A program made the position numbers and the translations under genes. A stretch of 64,000 bases of DNA from Novosphingobium taihuense. Lineage in GTDB: Bacteria; Pseudomonadota; Alphaproteobacteria; Sphingomonadales; Sphingomonadaceae. The notes beneath the pieces are model-generated. The model searched no databases and had not been told where the DNA came from. It saw nothing but the letters and a program-made list of their open reading frames with translations. The stretch lies in the NCBI RefSeq assembly GCF_007830315.1, contig NZ_VLKJ01000001.1, positions 124,001 to 188,000 on the forward strand, given 5' to 3'. Shown here in pieces: positions 1 to 10,099 of this stretch. Numbering within the stretch: position 1 is the first letter of the stretch; each line of letters begins with the position of its first letter.

Positions 1-1
1 C

Positions 2-901
<900 letters not shown>

Positions 902-914
902 TCCAGCTTCGGCG

Positions 915-1520
915 ATGACCTTGTTCAAAGCTTTTTCGATGGTCGGCAGCTTGATGCTGTCGGCCATTGTCGTTTGTGCTCCTGCAAGAGCCGAGCCTGT
1001 TGCATCAACTGCGCCATCGTCGGATCAACTCGATCCGGCCAAGGTTGCGGTCGCGCGGCAGATAATCGAAACCGGGTATCCGTTAGAGAAGCGCGAAGCG
1101 ATCTTCAGCAACGCAATTGACGCTATGGTCGTGCAGATGCGCTCAACGATGATGTCTTCGCTGAAGAATGACCCCGGCGCCGAAAAACTTGTAAACGGCA
1201 AGCTCGAAAGTTTCATTTCCGAGAGCAAGCGCATCCTGAACGGCCACATTCCCTCGCTCATGGATGCAATGGCTGAGGCCTATTCCCGCGAATTCTCTCT
1301 AGCAGAACTCTCCGAACTCAACACTTTCGCAAATACACCGACGGGCCAGCATTTTTTCCTTCGCAATTCCGCTGTCCTCAGTGATCCGAGCTTTCGCGCA
1401 GCTAACGAAGCGTACATGCGTGATCTCATGCCCACGATCGATAAGATGCGGGAAACGATCGTTCGCGATCTTACCGATTACTTCGCGAAGCACCCACCCA
1501 AAGCCTCGTCCGGGAGTTGA
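915..1520 (+). CDS. secreted DUF2059 family protein
   Basis: A 201-residue protein with an N-terminal signal peptide (hydrophobic stretch near residues 9-20, cleavage expected after the APARA motif), so it is probably periplasmic. The rest is helical, with the DUF2059-type region near residues 95-175 (FSLAELSELNTFANTPTGQ, then a helix with DLMPTIDKMRETIVRDL). The family is widespread in proteobacteria and its molecular function is not established. The gene begins 13 bases after the rpoD stop and may be read from the same transcript. ATG at 915 is used; an in-frame ATG at 939 would shorten the signal peptide. Base composition is somewhat lower in GC than rpoD. Confidence 0.8.
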   Translation: MTLFKAFSMVGSLMLSAIVVCAPARAEPVASTAPSSDQLDPAKVAVARQIIETGYPLEKREAIFSNAIDAMVVQMRSTMMSSLKNDPGAEKLVNGKLESFISESKRILNGHIPSLMDAMAEAYSREFSLAELSELNTFANTPTGQHFFLRNSAVLSDPSFRAANEAYMRDLMPTIDKMRETIVRDLTDYFAKHPPKASSGS

Positions 1521-1529
1521 GAGGTTCGC

Positions 1530-1985
1530 TCAGTCCACTCGCCAGACTGACAACCGCACCGTACTCCCGACCTTGCCGCCGCGCGCGATGAACAGGGCGC
1601 GGTTGACCCAATCGTAGGAAGGGTGGCCGCTTTCCAGCCGGATCGCGGTGCGCATGTAGTATTCGGCCGGGTCCACCTGTTCTCCACCCGCAATCCGCGC
1701 ATGGACTTCGGCAGAGGCATGACGGATGCCCTGGCTCAGCACTTCGATGACTGCACCATCGTCTGTCTCGATCGCGTAGCGCGCGTCCAGATCGGCAATG
1801 CCGCCCGCCAGCACTGTCTGCCAGTCCGCCCCGATGGGCAAGATGCGTCCGGTGAGCAGCGGTCCCTGCGCGGTGCCACCCACGATCGGAATGATCCGCC
1901 GCGTGCCTGCTGGGCAGTCGCCCATCTCGTGCGGTCGCGACAGCTCGACGACGAGATCGGTTGCGTGGGTCAGCGCGATGGTCAT
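1530..1985 (-). CDS. DUF3237 family protein
   Basis: A 151-residue cytoplasmic protein matching the DUF3237/UPF0311 family, which forms small beta-barrels of unknown function often found near aromatic or steroid degradation genes. Typical features are VGGTAQGPLLTGRILPIGADWQ near residues 36-57, the DLDARYAIETDDGAVIEV strand pair, and a C-terminal NRALFIARGGKVGSTVRLSVWRV. Its ATG overlaps the stop of the flavin monooxygenase in an ATGA junction (1982-1985), so the two genes are translated together and probably share a pathway. It converges on the DUF2059 gene with 9 bases between stops. Confidence 0.82.
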   Translation of the reverse strand: MTIALTHATDLVVELSRPHEMGDCPAGTRRIIPIVGGTAQGPLLTGRILPIGADWQTVLAGGIADLDARYAIETDDGAVIEVLSQGIRHASAEVHARIAGGEQVDPAEYYMRTAIRLESGHPSYDWVNRALFIARGGKVGSTVRLSVWRVD

Positions 1986-3274
1986 GCCGGAACCTTCTGC
2001 ACCCTGGCGCCCGCTGGAATGGTACGCGGCGCGGCGTTGAGCTTGTCCTTCGCAAAGCCTGCCGCCTGCTGGTATGCCAGCATAAATGCGCTGCGCTCCT
2101 GCGCCGGGATGACATCGTCGATATTGTCGAACTGCCCGCCGCAGCGCTCGTCCACCATATTGAGCAGTCCGAACGGCCCTGCCCCACGGTTGCGCATGGC
2201 GACCTGGCCAATGGGGCCACAGAACTCGGCGTCGAAACGGGCGAGCGCATCGGCCGTGACCCCGCTTTCGAGCATGATCCGGCCGATCTGGCGCGCATCG
2301 ACAATCGCTTGCGATGCCCCGTTCGAACCGGTCGGATACATCGGATGCGCCGCATCGCCGATCAGGGCGACTGGTCCATCAGCCCAGGTCGGCAGCGGAT
2401 CGCGGTCGATCATCGGGTTCTCGTAGGCGATGTCGGACTTGGCCAGAAGTTCCGGCAGATTCAGCCAGTCGTAGACGAAACCGTCGAACTCGCGCGCGAA
2501 CTCCGAGAGTTCGACCGGACGGAACCAGCCGGACTTCGTCCAGTCATGGTCGGTGTCGTAAGTCTGCTCGGCGATCCAGTTGATGTCCGCCAGGCCGTCT
2601 GCATCCGGGTGCGAGATCGGGTAGATCACGACGCGATGACGGCTCGTGCCGAGGCCAACGAACGAGGACCCGCTGCGGATCGGCACGCCCTTGGCCGTCC
2701 CCCGCCACATGATCGTGCCGCCCCAGTGGATCGGCGGCTGGTCTGGATGCATCTGGGCACGGATGGCCGAATGAATGCCGTCGGCTCCGAACAGCAAGGT
2801 TCCGGCCACTTCCTCGACCATACCTGCCCGGTCCTCGACAAGCGCGGTCACGGTGCCATCGGCTTCCTTGCGATACCCGGTGACCCTGCTGCCCAATCGA
2901 ACCGCTTGAGGCCCCAGCCGCTCGATCACCTTGCGATAGAGCAGCATGTGAAACTCGCCGCGATGGACAGCGTACTGGTGCCATTTGTAGCCTGCCAGCT
3001 TTCCGCGTGGCTCGGCATATATCTCGCGGCCGTTCAGCCCGACCAATGCCCATTCGCGCGCAGGGATGCCGACAGCGTCCATCTCGTCCTCCCCGATGCC
3101 GAGGTCTTCGAGTTCGCGCACGGCATTGGGCTGAAGGTTTATGCCTACGCCAAGCGGCTTCAGTTCACGCACGGATTCGAACACCGTGCAGGAAACGCCG
3201 ATCTGGTGGAGCGTCAGCGCGAGTACCAGACCGCCAATGCCGCCACCGGCAATGAGCACGTGTTCCTGCGGCAT
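1982..3274 (-). CDS. PhzS-like flavin-dependent monooxygenase
   Basis: A 430-residue group A flavoprotein hydroxylase. It opens with a Rossmann FAD motif (IAGGGIGGLVLAL, near residues 7-19) and has the second FAD motif GDAAHPMYPTGSNGASQA near residue 305. The order of conserved blocks (PLGVGINLQP, HRGEFHMLL, MHPDQPPIHWGGTIMWRG, MIDRDPLPTW) resembles PhzS, the phenazine hydroxylase, more than salicylate hydroxylase or UbiH. It should use NAD(P)H and oxygen to hydroxylate an aromatic substrate; the substrate cannot be told. The start is taken at ATG 3274 (MPQEHVLIAGGG); the open frame extends to 3349 but has no family-like sequence there. It forms an operon with the downstream DUF3237 gene. Confidence 0.85.
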   Translation of the reverse strand: MPQEHVLIAGGGIGGLVLALTLHQIGVSCTVFESVRELKPLGVGINLQPNAVRELEDLGIGEDEMDAVGIPAREWALVGLNGREIYAEPRGKLAGYKWHQYAVHRGEFHMLLYRKVIERLGPQAVRLGSRVTGYRKEADGTVTALVEDRAGMVEEVAGTLLFGADGIHSAIRAQMHPDQPPIHWGGTIMWRGTAKGVPIRSGSSFVGLGTSRHRVVIYPISHPDADGLADINWIAEQTYDTDHDWTKSGWFRPVELSEFAREFDGFVYDWLNLPELLAKSDIAYENPMIDRDPLPTWADGPVALIGDAAHPMYPTGSNGASQAIVDARQIGRIMLESGVTADALARFDAEFCGPIGQVAMRNRGAGPFGLLNMVDERCGGQFDNIDDVIPAQERSAFMLAYQQAAGFAKDKLNAAPRTIPAGARVQKVPA

Positions 3275-3476
3275 TCCTAGTCCGTCCCGTCCTGTATCAA
3301 ACGCCGCGCCCTTACGCGCGGGGAACTTGTGCCGCAACCGCATTGACAATCACAGCTGTTAGGATGAGCCCCATAGGGCAGATTTCGCAGATCGATTTGC
3401 GGTGGCTTGTTGCGCTGCAAGCGCTTATGGGCGCGCCAACGAATCCCGTAAAACCGCTGTCGAGACACGATCCCCC
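3275..3476. other. intergenic region between divergent monooxygenase and rpiB genes
   Basis: About 200 bases separate the two divergent starts and should hold both promoters. A perfect TTGACA hexamer is present on the plus strand at 3343-3348, but I see no good -10 element at normal spacing. GCGCG-rich inverted segments lie at about 3302-3321. No RNA gene or riboswitch is recognised. Confidence 0.4.
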
Positions 3477-3914
3477 ATGCGTATCGCCATCGCTTCCGAT
3501 CATGCCGCCGTCGACCTCAAGGCCGAATTGCGCGAGTATCTGATCGGCCTCGGCCATGAAGTTGCCGACCTCGGTCCCGAGACTGCCGACCGCGTCGATT
3601 ACCCGGACTATGGCTACAAACTGGCCGGTGTCGTCGCCGAGGGCATTGCCGACTATGGCGTCGCCTTGTGCGGCTCGGGCATCGGCATTTCCATCGCCGT
3701 CAACCGCAACGCAGCCTGCCGCTGCGCGCTTGTTTCCGAGCCGCTTTCGGCATCGCTCGCCCGCGAGCACAACGATGCCAACGTGATCGCGATGGGTGCA
3801 CGCCTGACTGGCGTCGACATGGCCAAGGCCTGCCTCGACGCGTTTCTCGCCACCGATTTCGGCGGAGGCCGCCATGCCGGCCGCGTCGAGAAGCTTTCCA
3901 ACCCTACCGTTTGA
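3477..3914 (+). CDS. rpiB: ribose 5-phosphate isomerase B (RpiB/LacA/LacB family)
   Basis: A 145-residue cytoplasmic isomerase interconverting ribose 5-phosphate and ribulose 5-phosphate in the pentose phosphate pathway. The start [11 protein letters not shown] is the family N-terminus; [11 protein letters not shown], the catalytic-cysteine region [18 protein letters not shown] (near residues 60-78) and ARLTG near the C-terminus are all present. The ATG at 3477 is chosen because the open frame upstream has no family resemblance. glyA follows after 14 bases, and the rpiB-glyA-nrdR order is common in Alphaproteobacteria, which supports a shared transcript. Confidence 0.93.
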   Translation: MRIAIASDHAAVDLKAELREYLIGLGHEVADLGPETADRVDYPDYGYKLAGVVAEGIADYGVALCGSGIGISIAVNRNAACRCALVSEPLSASLAREHNDANVIAMGARLTGVDMAKACLDAFLATDFGGGRHAGRVEKLSNPTV

Positions 3915-3928
3915 AGGAGCCCCCAGAG

Positions 3929-5239
3929 ATGACCACCGCCACAGCAGCGCAGGAAATCCGCAAAGCCGGCTTCTTCACAGAGCATCTGGAAACGGCAGAC
4001 GCCGAAGTTTTCGCAGCGGTCAAAGGTGAACTGCACCGACAGCAGACCAAGATCGAGCTGATCGCGTCGGAAAACATCACCAGCCGCGCCGTGCTCGAAG
4101 CCACCGGTTCGGTCTTCACCAACAAGTACGCCGAAGGCTATCCCGGCAAGCGCTACTATGGCGGCTGCGAATACGCCGACATCGTCGAGAACCTCGCGAT
4201 CGATCGCGCCAAGAAGCTGTTCGGCTGCAACTTCGCCAACGTCCAGCCCAATTCGGGCAGCCAGATGAACCAGGCCGTGTTCCTCGCCCTGCTTCAGCCG
4301 GGCGACAGCTTCATGGGCCTTGACCTCAATTCGGGCGGCCACCTTACCCACGGCTCGCCAGTCAACATGAGCGGCAAGTGGTTCAACGTCATCCCTTATG
4401 GCGTTCGCCCCGACGATCACCTGATCGACATGGACGAAGTTGCCCGCCTAGCGCGCGAGCACAAGCCCAAGCTGATCATCGCCGGCGGCACCGCCTATTC
4501 GCGCACCTGGGACTGGGCCGCTTTCCGCGCCATTGCTGACGAAATCGGCGCATGGCTGCTGGTCGACATGTCGCACATCTCTGGCCTCGTCGCCGGCGGC
4601 GCGCACCCCTCGCCCTTCCCGCACGCCCACGTGGTCACCACCACCACGCACAAGTCGCTGCGCGGCCCCCGCTCGGGCGTGATCCTCACCAACGACGAGG
4701 ATCTGGCCAAGAAGTTCAACACGGCCGTGTTCCCCGGCATGCAGGGTGGGCCGCTGGTCCATGTGATCGCGGGCAAGGCCGTCGCCTTTGGTGAAGCGCT
4801 GCGCCCCGAATTCAAGGCCTATGCTCACCAGATCGTCAGCAATGCCAAGGCTCTGGCCGAAAGCATCAAGGATGCAGGGCTCGGAATCGTTTCGGGCGGC
4901 ACCGACAACCACCTCATGCTGGTTGACCTCACGCCCAAGGACGTGACCGGCAAGGCCGCCGAAAAGGGGCTCGATCGCGCCTGGCTCACCTGCAACAAGA
5001 ACGGCGTTCCCTTCGACAAGCGCTCACCCTTCGTCACCTCGGGCATCCGCCTCGGCACACCTGCCGGCACGACCCGGGGTTTCCGCGAGGAAGAGTTCCG
5101 CACCATCGGCAAGCTGATCGTCGAAGTGGTCGACGGCCTTGCGCGCAATGGCGAAGAGGGCGATGGTCAGATCGAACAGCGCGTGCGCGATCGCGTCGCG
5201 GAGCTTTGCGCTCAGTTCCCGATCTATCCGGAGCTTTAA
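3929..5239 (+). CDS. glyA: serine hydroxymethyltransferase
   Basis: A 436-residue PLP enzyme that converts serine and tetrahydrofolate to glycine and methylene-tetrahydrofolate. Family signatures include LIASENITS near residue 40, [25 protein letters not shown], the [14 protein letters not shown] segment and the PLP-lysine motif [14 protein letters not shown] near residues 230-243. A good ribosome binding site, GAAGGAG (3913-3919), overlaps the rpiB stop and precedes ATG 3929. The length matches alphaproteobacterial GlyA. It supplies one-carbon units; purL later in the window is a purine gene but is not linked to it. Confidence 0.97.
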   Translation: MTTATAAQEIRKAGFFTEHLETADAEVFAAVKGELHRQQTKIELIASENITSRAVLEATGSVFTNKYAEGYPGKRYYGGCEYADIVENLAIDRAKKLFGCNFANVQPNSGSQMNQAVFLALLQPGDSFMGLDLNSGGHLTHGSPVNMSGKWFNVIPYGVRPDDHLIDMDEVARLAREHKPKLIIAGGTAYSRTWDWAAFRAIADEIGAWLLVDMSHISGLVAGGAHPSPFPHAHVVTTTTHKSLRGPRSGVILTNDEDLAKKFNTAVFPGMQGGPLVHVIAGKAVAFGEALRPEFKAYAHQIVSNAKALAESIKDAGLGIVSGGTDNHLMLVDLTPKDVTGKAAEKGLDRAWLTCNKNGVPFDKRSPFVTSGIRLGTPAGTTRGFREEEFRTIGKLIVEVVDGLARNGEEGDGQIEQRVRDRVAELCAQFPIYPEL

Positions 5240-5243
5240 GCCA

Positions 5244-5450
5244 ATGAACGACCAGGACGATATTGCCGCCCGCGCCAAGGAGGAGATCTCCGGCATGGCA
5301 AAGCAGGGCCTTGCCCACCCGTCGACCAAGCCGGTACTGACCGGCGCCGCGATTGGTGCTGTTGCGGGCGCGCTCCTCCCTGTCGTCTCACTTCCGCTCG
5401 GCCTTGCCGTTGGTGCGGGCTTCGCATTCTGGCAGCGGATCAAGCGCTGA
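5244..5450 (+). CDS. small membrane protein of unknown function
   Basis: A 68-residue protein four bases after the glyA stop and four bases before nrdR, so it is clearly within the operon. The N-terminal third is charged ([15 protein letters not shown]). The rest has a glycine/alanine-rich hydrophobic stretch ([33 protein letters not shown], described here by its ends) that could make one long or two short membrane segments, ending QRIKR. No family can be named. Conservation of position between glyA and nrdR would confirm it. Confidence 0.75.
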   Translation: MNDQDDIAARAKEEISGMAKQGLAHPSTKPVLTGAAIGAVAGALLPVVSLPLGLAVGAGFAFWQRIKR

Positions 5451-5454
5451 CAGC

Positions 5455-5919
5455 ATGAGATGCCCGTTCTGCGCCCACGACAATAGCCAGGTAAAGGACA
5501 GCCGGCCGAGCGAGGATAACACCTCGATCCGCCGGCGCCGTCAGTGCGAAGGCTGCGGGGCGAGATTTACCACGTTCGAACGCGTCCAATTGCGCGAGGT
5601 CGTCGTGGTCAAGAGTGGTGAACGCCGCGAGCCGTTTGACCGCTCCAAGATTGAACAGTCGGTCTCCCTCGCATGCCGCAAGCGACCGGTGTCTCAGGAA
5701 CGCCTCGATCAATTGGTGTCAGGCATCCAGCGCCAGATCGAAACGATGGGCGATGCAGAAGTGCCGTCAAAGATGATCGGCGAAATGGTCATGGAAGGCC
5801 TGCGCCAGCTCGACAGCGTCGCCTACATCCGCTTCGCCAGCGTCTATCGCGACTTCACCGAAGCGCGGGACTTCGAGGAATTCGCCTCAAGCGTTCAGGA
5901 AATGAGCGGCCTGACGTGA
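5455..5919 (+). CDS. nrdR: transcriptional repressor NrdR
   Basis: A 154-residue regulator of ribonucleotide reductase genes. It begins with the zinc ribbon [20 protein letters not shown] and a second Cys pair, [14 protein letters not shown] (residues 3-6 and 31-34). The nucleotide-binding ATP-cone follows ([16 protein letters not shown], near residues 48-64, to about 135). The family senses ATP/dATP and represses nrd promoters via NrdR boxes; none is obvious here. Its stop TGA overlaps the GTG start of the downstream methyltransferase (GTGA at 5916-5919). Confidence 0.96.
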   Translation: MRCPFCAHDNSQVKDSRPSEDNTSIRRRRQCEGCGARFTTFERVQLREVVVVKSGERREPFDRSKIEQSVSLACRKRPVSQERLDQLVSGIQRQIETMGDAEVPSKMIGEMVMEGLRQLDSVAYIRFASVYRDFTEARDFEEFASSVQEMSGLT

Positions 5920-6674
5920 GCTCCAGCGACAATGCCCAGCGGCAGCCGGTCGTCGTGCTGGTGCGCCCGCAATTGGGCGAGAACATCGGCAAGGCAGCGC
6001 GCGCCATGCTCAATTTCGGGCTGACCGAAATGCGGCTGGTCTCGCCACGCGATGGCTGGCCCAATCCTTCGGCGGGCCCCGCTGCGGCCGGTGCCGACAT
6101 CGTGCTTGAAAAGGCACAGGTCTTCGAAACGCTCGCTGACGCTGTAAGCGACTGCAGCCACGTCTATGCCACCACCGTGCGCAAGCGTGGAGTGACCAAG
6201 CCCGTGCTGACGCCCGAACAGGCCGCCAGGGACATCATCGTTGCACCAGGTCGCAGCGCCATCATCTTCGGGCCTGAACGCTCCGGCCTCGAGACCGATG
6301 ACGTTGCCCTCGCCCGCGCCATCATTACCGTGCCGATCAATCCGGAATTCGGTTCACTGAACCTTGCCCAGGCGGTGATCCTGTGTGCCTACGAATGGTC
6401 GAAGCACGTCGACCTGGTGCAGCCTACAGTCGAGGACCTCTTGCCCCCAGCGCCGCAGGAAGAGTTCGAAGGCATGTTCGAACAGCTCTGCACCCTGCTT
6501 GAGCCACGTGGCTACTTCGAGCCAGAGGCACGTGCTGCGGCCACCCGCCGCACCTTGCGCACGATGATGACCAAGCCGGGCTGGAACCATCTCGAGGTAC
6601 GCACGATGCGTGGCGTGTTGAGCGCGCTGCGGCGCAAGCCGGGATCGAAACCCGGCGACGAGCCGCGCAACTGA
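5916..6674 (+). CDS. trmJ: TrmH/TrmJ-family tRNA 2'-O-methyltransferase (SPOUT)
   Basis: A 252-residue SPOUT methyltransferase. [24 protein letters not shown] is motif 1 (described by its ends) and the knot-forming SAM site is [15 protein letters not shown] followed by [18 protein letters not shown]-terminal helical extension ([20 protein letters not shown], then [13 protein letters not shown]) is typical of TrmJ, which methylates nucleotide 32 of tRNAs with SAM as donor. GTG 5916 overlaps the nrdR stop, indicating translational coupling. Close relatives such as LasT-like proteins cannot be excluded by reading alone. Confidence 0.85.
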   Translation: MSSSDNAQRQPVVVLVRPQLGENIGKAARAMLNFGLTEMRLVSPRDGWPNPSAGPAAAGADIVLEKAQVFETLADAVSDCSHVYATTVRKRGVTKPVLTPEQAARDIIVAPGRSAIIFGPERSGLETDDVALARAIITVPINPEFGSLNLAQAVILCAYEWSKHVDLVQPTVEDLLPPAPQEEFEGMFEQLCTLLEPRGYFEPEARAAATRRTLRTMMTKPGWNHLEVRTMRGVLSALRRKPGSKPGDEPRN

Positions 6675-6678
6675 TCAG

Positions 6679-6984
6679 CTATTCGTTGATGGCGCGATTG
6701 CCGCGCTGTGCCTGCATTGCTTCGGAGGCATCGAGCAAGCGGTCCCAGAAATCGGTCACCAGCCCGACTGGGATGCCAAGCTCGAAAGCTTTGCGGCGAA
6801 TCACCGAGAGTTGCGCCTTGCGTTCTTCCTCATCTCCGACAACGAGCGGATCGGCTGTATCGCGTGACATGCCAAACCGTTGAGAAAGCAGCGCAAGTAT
6901 CTGCAGGTCGATCGCCTCCACCCCGCTGGAAAGGCTTTCCAGCGACTCGCATTGCTCGGGACGAGGCGGCCTCTCGTGCATCAT
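6679..6984 (-). CDS. chorismate mutase-like (AroQ fold) protein, active site degenerate
   Basis: A 101-residue all-helical protein whose layout follows the AroQ fold: helix 1 with VEAIDLQILALLSQRF, then IRRKAFELGIPVGLVTDFWDRLLDASEAM. Aligned by eye with the E. coli P-protein mutase, the first catalytic arginine (R11) falls on Ser and the position of Lys39 on Leu, while the R28 equivalent is kept. It may therefore be inactive, regulatory, or act on another substrate. ATG 6984 is preferred to GTG 6996 because a GGAG lies 11 bases upstream of it. It converges on trmJ with four bases between stops. Confidence 0.65.
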   Translation of the reverse strand: MMHERPPRPEQCESLESLSSGVEAIDLQILALLSQRFGMSRDTADPLVVGDEEERKAQLSVIRRKAFELGIPVGLVTDFWDRLLDASEAMQAQRGNRAINE

Positions 6985-7189
6985 TGGCGATAGCACTCCA
7001 GTTTCGTCGGCCTGTCTATGGCCGGTGCCCTTGACAAAGCCCTAATTGTCTGTTCTTGGCCGCGCTTCGCAATTGGCCTCGCACTCCCGGTGAAGCGGTG
7101 GCCGCATTCTGCAAATGGCAGAATGGTGCGGGTCCGGGACTTGAAGCATCGGCGCGTTTGCCGGTGCAATGCAGATTGAAAGGCAGCGC
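6985..7189 (+). promoter_or_regulatory. rpsD leader region with TTGACA element and hairpin
   Basis: The 205 bases upstream of rpsD hold a perfect TTGACA at 7031-7036 without a convincing -10. Nearer the gene is an 8-bp stem, CATTCTGC (7105-7112) with GCAGAATG (7118-7125), around a 5-base loop AAATG. Ribosomal protein S4 represses its own message in other bacteria by binding leader RNA, so an autoregulatory role is conceivable. No known S4 leader consensus is recognised. Confidence 0.4.
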
Positions 7190-7801
7190 ATGTCCAAGCG
7201 CAAGGCATCAAAGTACAAAATTGACCGTCGTCTCGGCGAGAACATCTGGGGTCGTCCCAAGTCGTCGGTGAACCGTCGCTCCTATGGTCCGGGCCAGCAC
7301 GGCCAGCGCCGCAAGAGCAAGGTCTCGGACTTCGGCATCCAGCTCCGCGCCAAGCAGAAGCTCAAGGGCTACTACGGCGACGTGACCGAGAAGCAGTTCA
7401 AGCGCACCTACCAGGAAGCGTCGAAGATGAAGGGCGATACCGGTCAGAACCTGATCGGCCTGCTCGAACAGCGCCTCGACATGGTCGTGTACCGCGCCAA
7501 GTTCGCGCCGACCATCTTCTCGGCCCGTCAGGTCGTTTCGCACGGTCACATCTACGTCAACGGCGTGAAGTGCAACATCGCCTCGCGTCGCGTTCGCCCC
7601 GGCGACGTGATCAGCCTCGGCAAGAAGGCCAAGGAAATGGCCCTCATCGCCGAAGCGCAGACCCTGCCCGAGCGTGAAGTGCCTGACTACGTCGCCGCCG
7701 ATGGCGACAAGGTCACCTTCACCCGCGTGCCGACGCTTGATGAAGTGCCTTATCCGGTGAAGATGGAACCGAACCTGGTCGTCGAATTCTATTCGCGCTG
7801 A
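7190..7801 (+). CDS. rpsD: 30S ribosomal protein S4
   Basis: A 203-residue primary 16S rRNA-binding protein that nucleates assembly of the small-subunit body. The N-terminus [24 protein letters not shown] is characteristic of the alphaproteobacterial form (given by its ends). The S4 RNA-binding domain spans about residues 93-155 ([22 protein letters not shown], then [10 protein letters not shown] and [13 protein letters not shown]), and the C-terminus is VVEFYSR. MSKRK at 7190 is the real start; an in-frame ATG at 7169 lies in the leader. The gene stands alone and ends at a strong terminator. Confidence 0.98.
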   Translation: MSKRKASKYKIDRRLGENIWGRPKSSVNRRSYGPGQHGQRRKSKVSDFGIQLRAKQKLKGYYGDVTEKQFKRTYQEASKMKGDTGQNLIGLLEQRLDMVVYRAKFAPTIFSARQVVSHGHIYVNGVKCNIASRRVRPGDVISLGKKAKEMALIAEAQTLPEREVPDYVAADGDKVTFTRVPTLDEVPYPVKMEPNLVVEFYSR

Positions 7802-7832
7802 TCGGTTATCCAACCACTGCAGATCAAGGAAG

Positions 7833-7858
7833 AGGCGGGGCGCAAGCTCCGCCTTTTT
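7833..7858 (+). terminator. rho-independent terminator of rpsD
   Basis: The arm AGGCGGGGC (7833-7841) pairs with GCTCCGCCT (7846-7854, one G-U pair) around a GCAA tetraloop and runs into TTTTT. It lies 32 bases after the rpsD stop. Confidence 0.9.
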
Positions 7859-7949
7859 CGCATTTGCAAACAGGGCGTTACGTTTCGTTCTCGCGCCAAA
7901 ATCTCTCACTTGTCAGGGAACCGACACACGACATGGCCATTGAAACGGC

Positions 7950-8147
7950 ATGTGCCTCTATCGCTTCGTCACCCCGCATCGCACCGGAAAATGGTATCCC
8001 GATCTCCTGACTGCGCAACGGCAGGCATTCGCCATCGGCGCTGGATTTCTGGATGAGCGTACCGGCGTTTTCTACGCATATAAACACACGCGAATGGAGA
8101 CGCAGGAAGCTGTCATGCCTTCAGGTACTGAGGATCTCGCCGCCTAG
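7950..8147 (+). CDS. small hypothetical protein (65 aa)
   Basis: A 65-residue basic, aromatic-rich protein ([33 protein letters not shown], given here as the core by its two ends, then [12 protein letters not shown]). It has neither a signal peptide nor a membrane segment. The amino-acid make-up looks like a real protein rather than a shadow frame, and nothing else is coded there. No family name can be given. Its stop overlaps the convergent tgt stop by four bases. The ribosome binding site before ATG 7950 is weak, which lowers confidence. Confidence 0.55.
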   Translation: MCLYRFVTPHRTGKWYPDLLTAQRQAFAIGAGFLDERTGVFYAYKHTRMETQEAVMPSGTEDLAA

Positions 8148-9268
8148 CGCGCGAAGTAATCCCGCCGGAAATCGGCGGCAAACGCTGCAAACCGGCCTTC
8201 GCTGATCGCAGCGCGCATTCCTGCCATCAGTCGTTGGTAGAACCACAGGTTGTGTTCGGTGAGCAGCATAGCGCCAAGCATTTCGCCCGCCTTGTGCAAG
8301 TGGTGGAGATAGGCGCGGCTGTACTTGGTGCAGGTCGGACACGGGCACCGTTCGTCCAGCGGCCCGGTATCCTCCGCGTGGCGCGCGTTGCGCATGTTGA
8401 GCGGGCCGTTCCAGGTGAAGGCCTGCCCGTTGCGCCCCGAACGCGTCGGCAGGACGCAATCAAACATGTCGACTCCACGCTCCACTGCGCCAACAAGATC
8501 GTCGGGCTTGCCGACCCCCATCAAGTAGCGCGGACGGTCCGCAGGCAGTTGTTGCGGAGCGAAGTCGAGTGTGGCGAACATCGCCTCCTGCCCTTCGCCA
8601 ACCGCAAGGCCGCCAATGGCATACCCGTCGAACCCGATCTCGGTCAGGGCATCGGCACTGTACTTGCGCAGGCCCTCGTCCAGAGCGCCCTGCTGGATGC
8701 CGAACAGCGCCGATCGCTCGGCATGTTCACCACCAGCGTCGAAAGCATCGCGGCTGCGTTTGGCCCAGCGCATCGACATTTCCATGGACTTGGCGATGAC
8801 GTCACGCGATTGGTCCGCACGCGGGCATTCGTCGAAGCACATCACGATGTCGGACCCGAGCAGCCGCTGGATTTCCATCGAGCGCTCGGGGCTGAGCAGG
8901 TGGCGCGAACCATCGAGGTGGCTGGCGAAGGTCACGCCTTCCTCGGTGATCTTGCGCAAATCTGACAGGCTCATCACCTGATAACCGCCGCTGTCGGTCA
9001 GGATTGGACGGTCCCACCCGCCGAACTTGTGCAAACCGCCCAGACGCGCCACACGTTCCGCGCCGGGGCGCAGCATCAGGTGATAGGTATTGCCGAGGAT
9101 GATGTCGGCGCCCGAGGCGCGCACGTCCTCCATCTTCATAGCCTTGACCGTAGCGGCCGTACCGACCGGCATGAACGCCGGCGTGCGGATGTCGCCGCGC
9201 ATCATGCGGATCGTGCCGGTGCGCGCCTTTCCGTCGGTTGCGTGAATATCAAAGGCGAAACGGGTCAT
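8144..9268 (-). CDS. tgt: tRNA-guanine transglycosylase (queuosine synthesis)
   Basis: A 374-residue TIM-barrel enzyme exchanging guanine-34 for preQ1 in tRNAs with GUN anticodons. Seen are [28 protein letters not shown], the nucleophile/general-base regions [11 protein letters not shown] and [30 protein letters not shown], and the zinc site [17 protein letters not shown] near residues 307-323. ATG 9268 gives the family N-terminus; the open frame upstream to 9541 is spurious. The queA gene for the next step lies 2 kb upstream on the same strand, separated by two unrelated genes. Confidence 0.97.
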   Translation of the reverse strand: MTRFAFDIHATDGKARTGTIRMMRGDIRTPAFMPVGTAATVKAMKMEDVRASGADIILGNTYHLMLRPGAERVARLGGLHKFGGWDRPILTDSGGYQVMSLSDLRKITEEGVTFASHLDGSRHLLSPERSMEIQRLLGSDIVMCFDECPRADQSRDVIAKSMEMSMRWAKRSRDAFDAGGEHAERSALFGIQQGALDEGLRKYSADALTEIGFDGYAIGGLAVGEGQEAMFATLDFAPQQLPADRPRYLMGVGKPDDLVGAVERGVDMFDCVLPTRSGRNGQAFTWNGPLNMRNARHAEDTGPLDERCPCPTCTKYSRAYLHHLHKAGEMLGAMLLTEHNLWFYQRLMAGMRAAISEGRFAAFAADFRRDYFAR

Positions 9269-9331
9269 TGTGCGGCAATCTCGGCAAAAAAGAATGTTGC
9301 GGCCCTTAGGCGCAATCGCCAAAGCGCGCAA

Positions 9332-10099
9332 ATGCTTGACCCCGTACACCTTGATCTCTGGTTCTATCCTGCGCTCACCTGCGTGGCGGTCCTTTCGGGC
9401 TTCATCGATGCGGTCGCAGGCGGCGGTGGACTGGTGATGATGCCGGTCCTCCTTTCCACGCCCCTGCCCCCGCATGTGGTTCTGGGCACCAACAAGATCC
9501 AGTCGATGTGCGGCACCTCGATGGCCACGTGGCGCTATCACAGGGCTGGACTGTTCAGCTTCCGCAAGAGCGCACCGACGGCTGCCGTGGTCTTTGTTGG
9601 GGCGCTCAGTGGATCACTGGCGATCCAGCATCTGAGCGCCGACGTGCTGAAGCTGGTCGTCCCGGTGCTCCTGATCGCAGTCGCCCTTTACACCGTGCTT
9701 TCACCGGGCATGACCGACGAGGACCGCCATGGCCACCTGTCCGAGCGCGGCTACATGCCCGTGGGCGCGGGCGTTGCCTTCTACGACGGTTTCTTCGGGC
9801 CTGGCGCTGGGCAGTTCTTCGCGACCACGTTGGTCGGCTTTCGCGGCATGGGCCTGACGCGAGCCACGGGCCTGACCAAATATCTCAATGTCACCAGTAA
9901 CATAGCCAGCGTCATCGTTTTCACCATTGGCGGACAGGCAATGTGGATTCTCGGCCTGTGCATGGGCGCAGGCGCTATGACGGGAGCATGGATCGGCTCG
10001 CACTACGCCACCAAGTTTGGCGCCAAGGTGATCCGCCCGCTGCTCGTGGTGGTGAGTATCGGGCTGACGGTGCGGTTGATTTGGGGCTGGTTTTCCTAG
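9332..10099 (+). CDS. TauE/SafE family membrane permease
   Basis: A 255-residue integral membrane protein with about seven or eight hydrophobic segments in two repeats. Both family motifs are present: [19 protein letters not shown] near residues 22-40 with [12 protein letters not shown], and [13 protein letters not shown] with [12 protein letters not shown] in the second half. The family (DUF81) exports or imports sulfite, sulfoacetate or other organic anions; the substrate here is unknown. It is divergent from tgt (63 bases apart) and its stop overlaps the stop of the convergent P450 gene by three bases. Confidence 0.9.
   Translation: MLDPVHLDLWFYPALTCVAVLSGFIDAVAGGGGLVMMPVLLSTPLPPHVVLGTNKIQSMCGTSMATWRYHRAGLFSFRKSAPTAAVVFVGALSGSLAIQHLSADVLKLVVPVLLIAVALYTVLSPGMTDEDRHGHLSERGYMPVGAGVAFYDGFFGPGAGQFFATTLVGFRGMGLTRATGLTKYLNVTSNIASVIVFTIGGQAMWILGLCMGAGAMTGAWIGSHYATKFGAKVIRPLLVVVSIGLTVRLIWGWFS

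Noticed and set aside
1961..3280. 439-codon plus-strand frame opposite the flavin monooxygenase
   Set aside because: The opposite frame encodes intact FAD motifs; this one has no recognisable domain.
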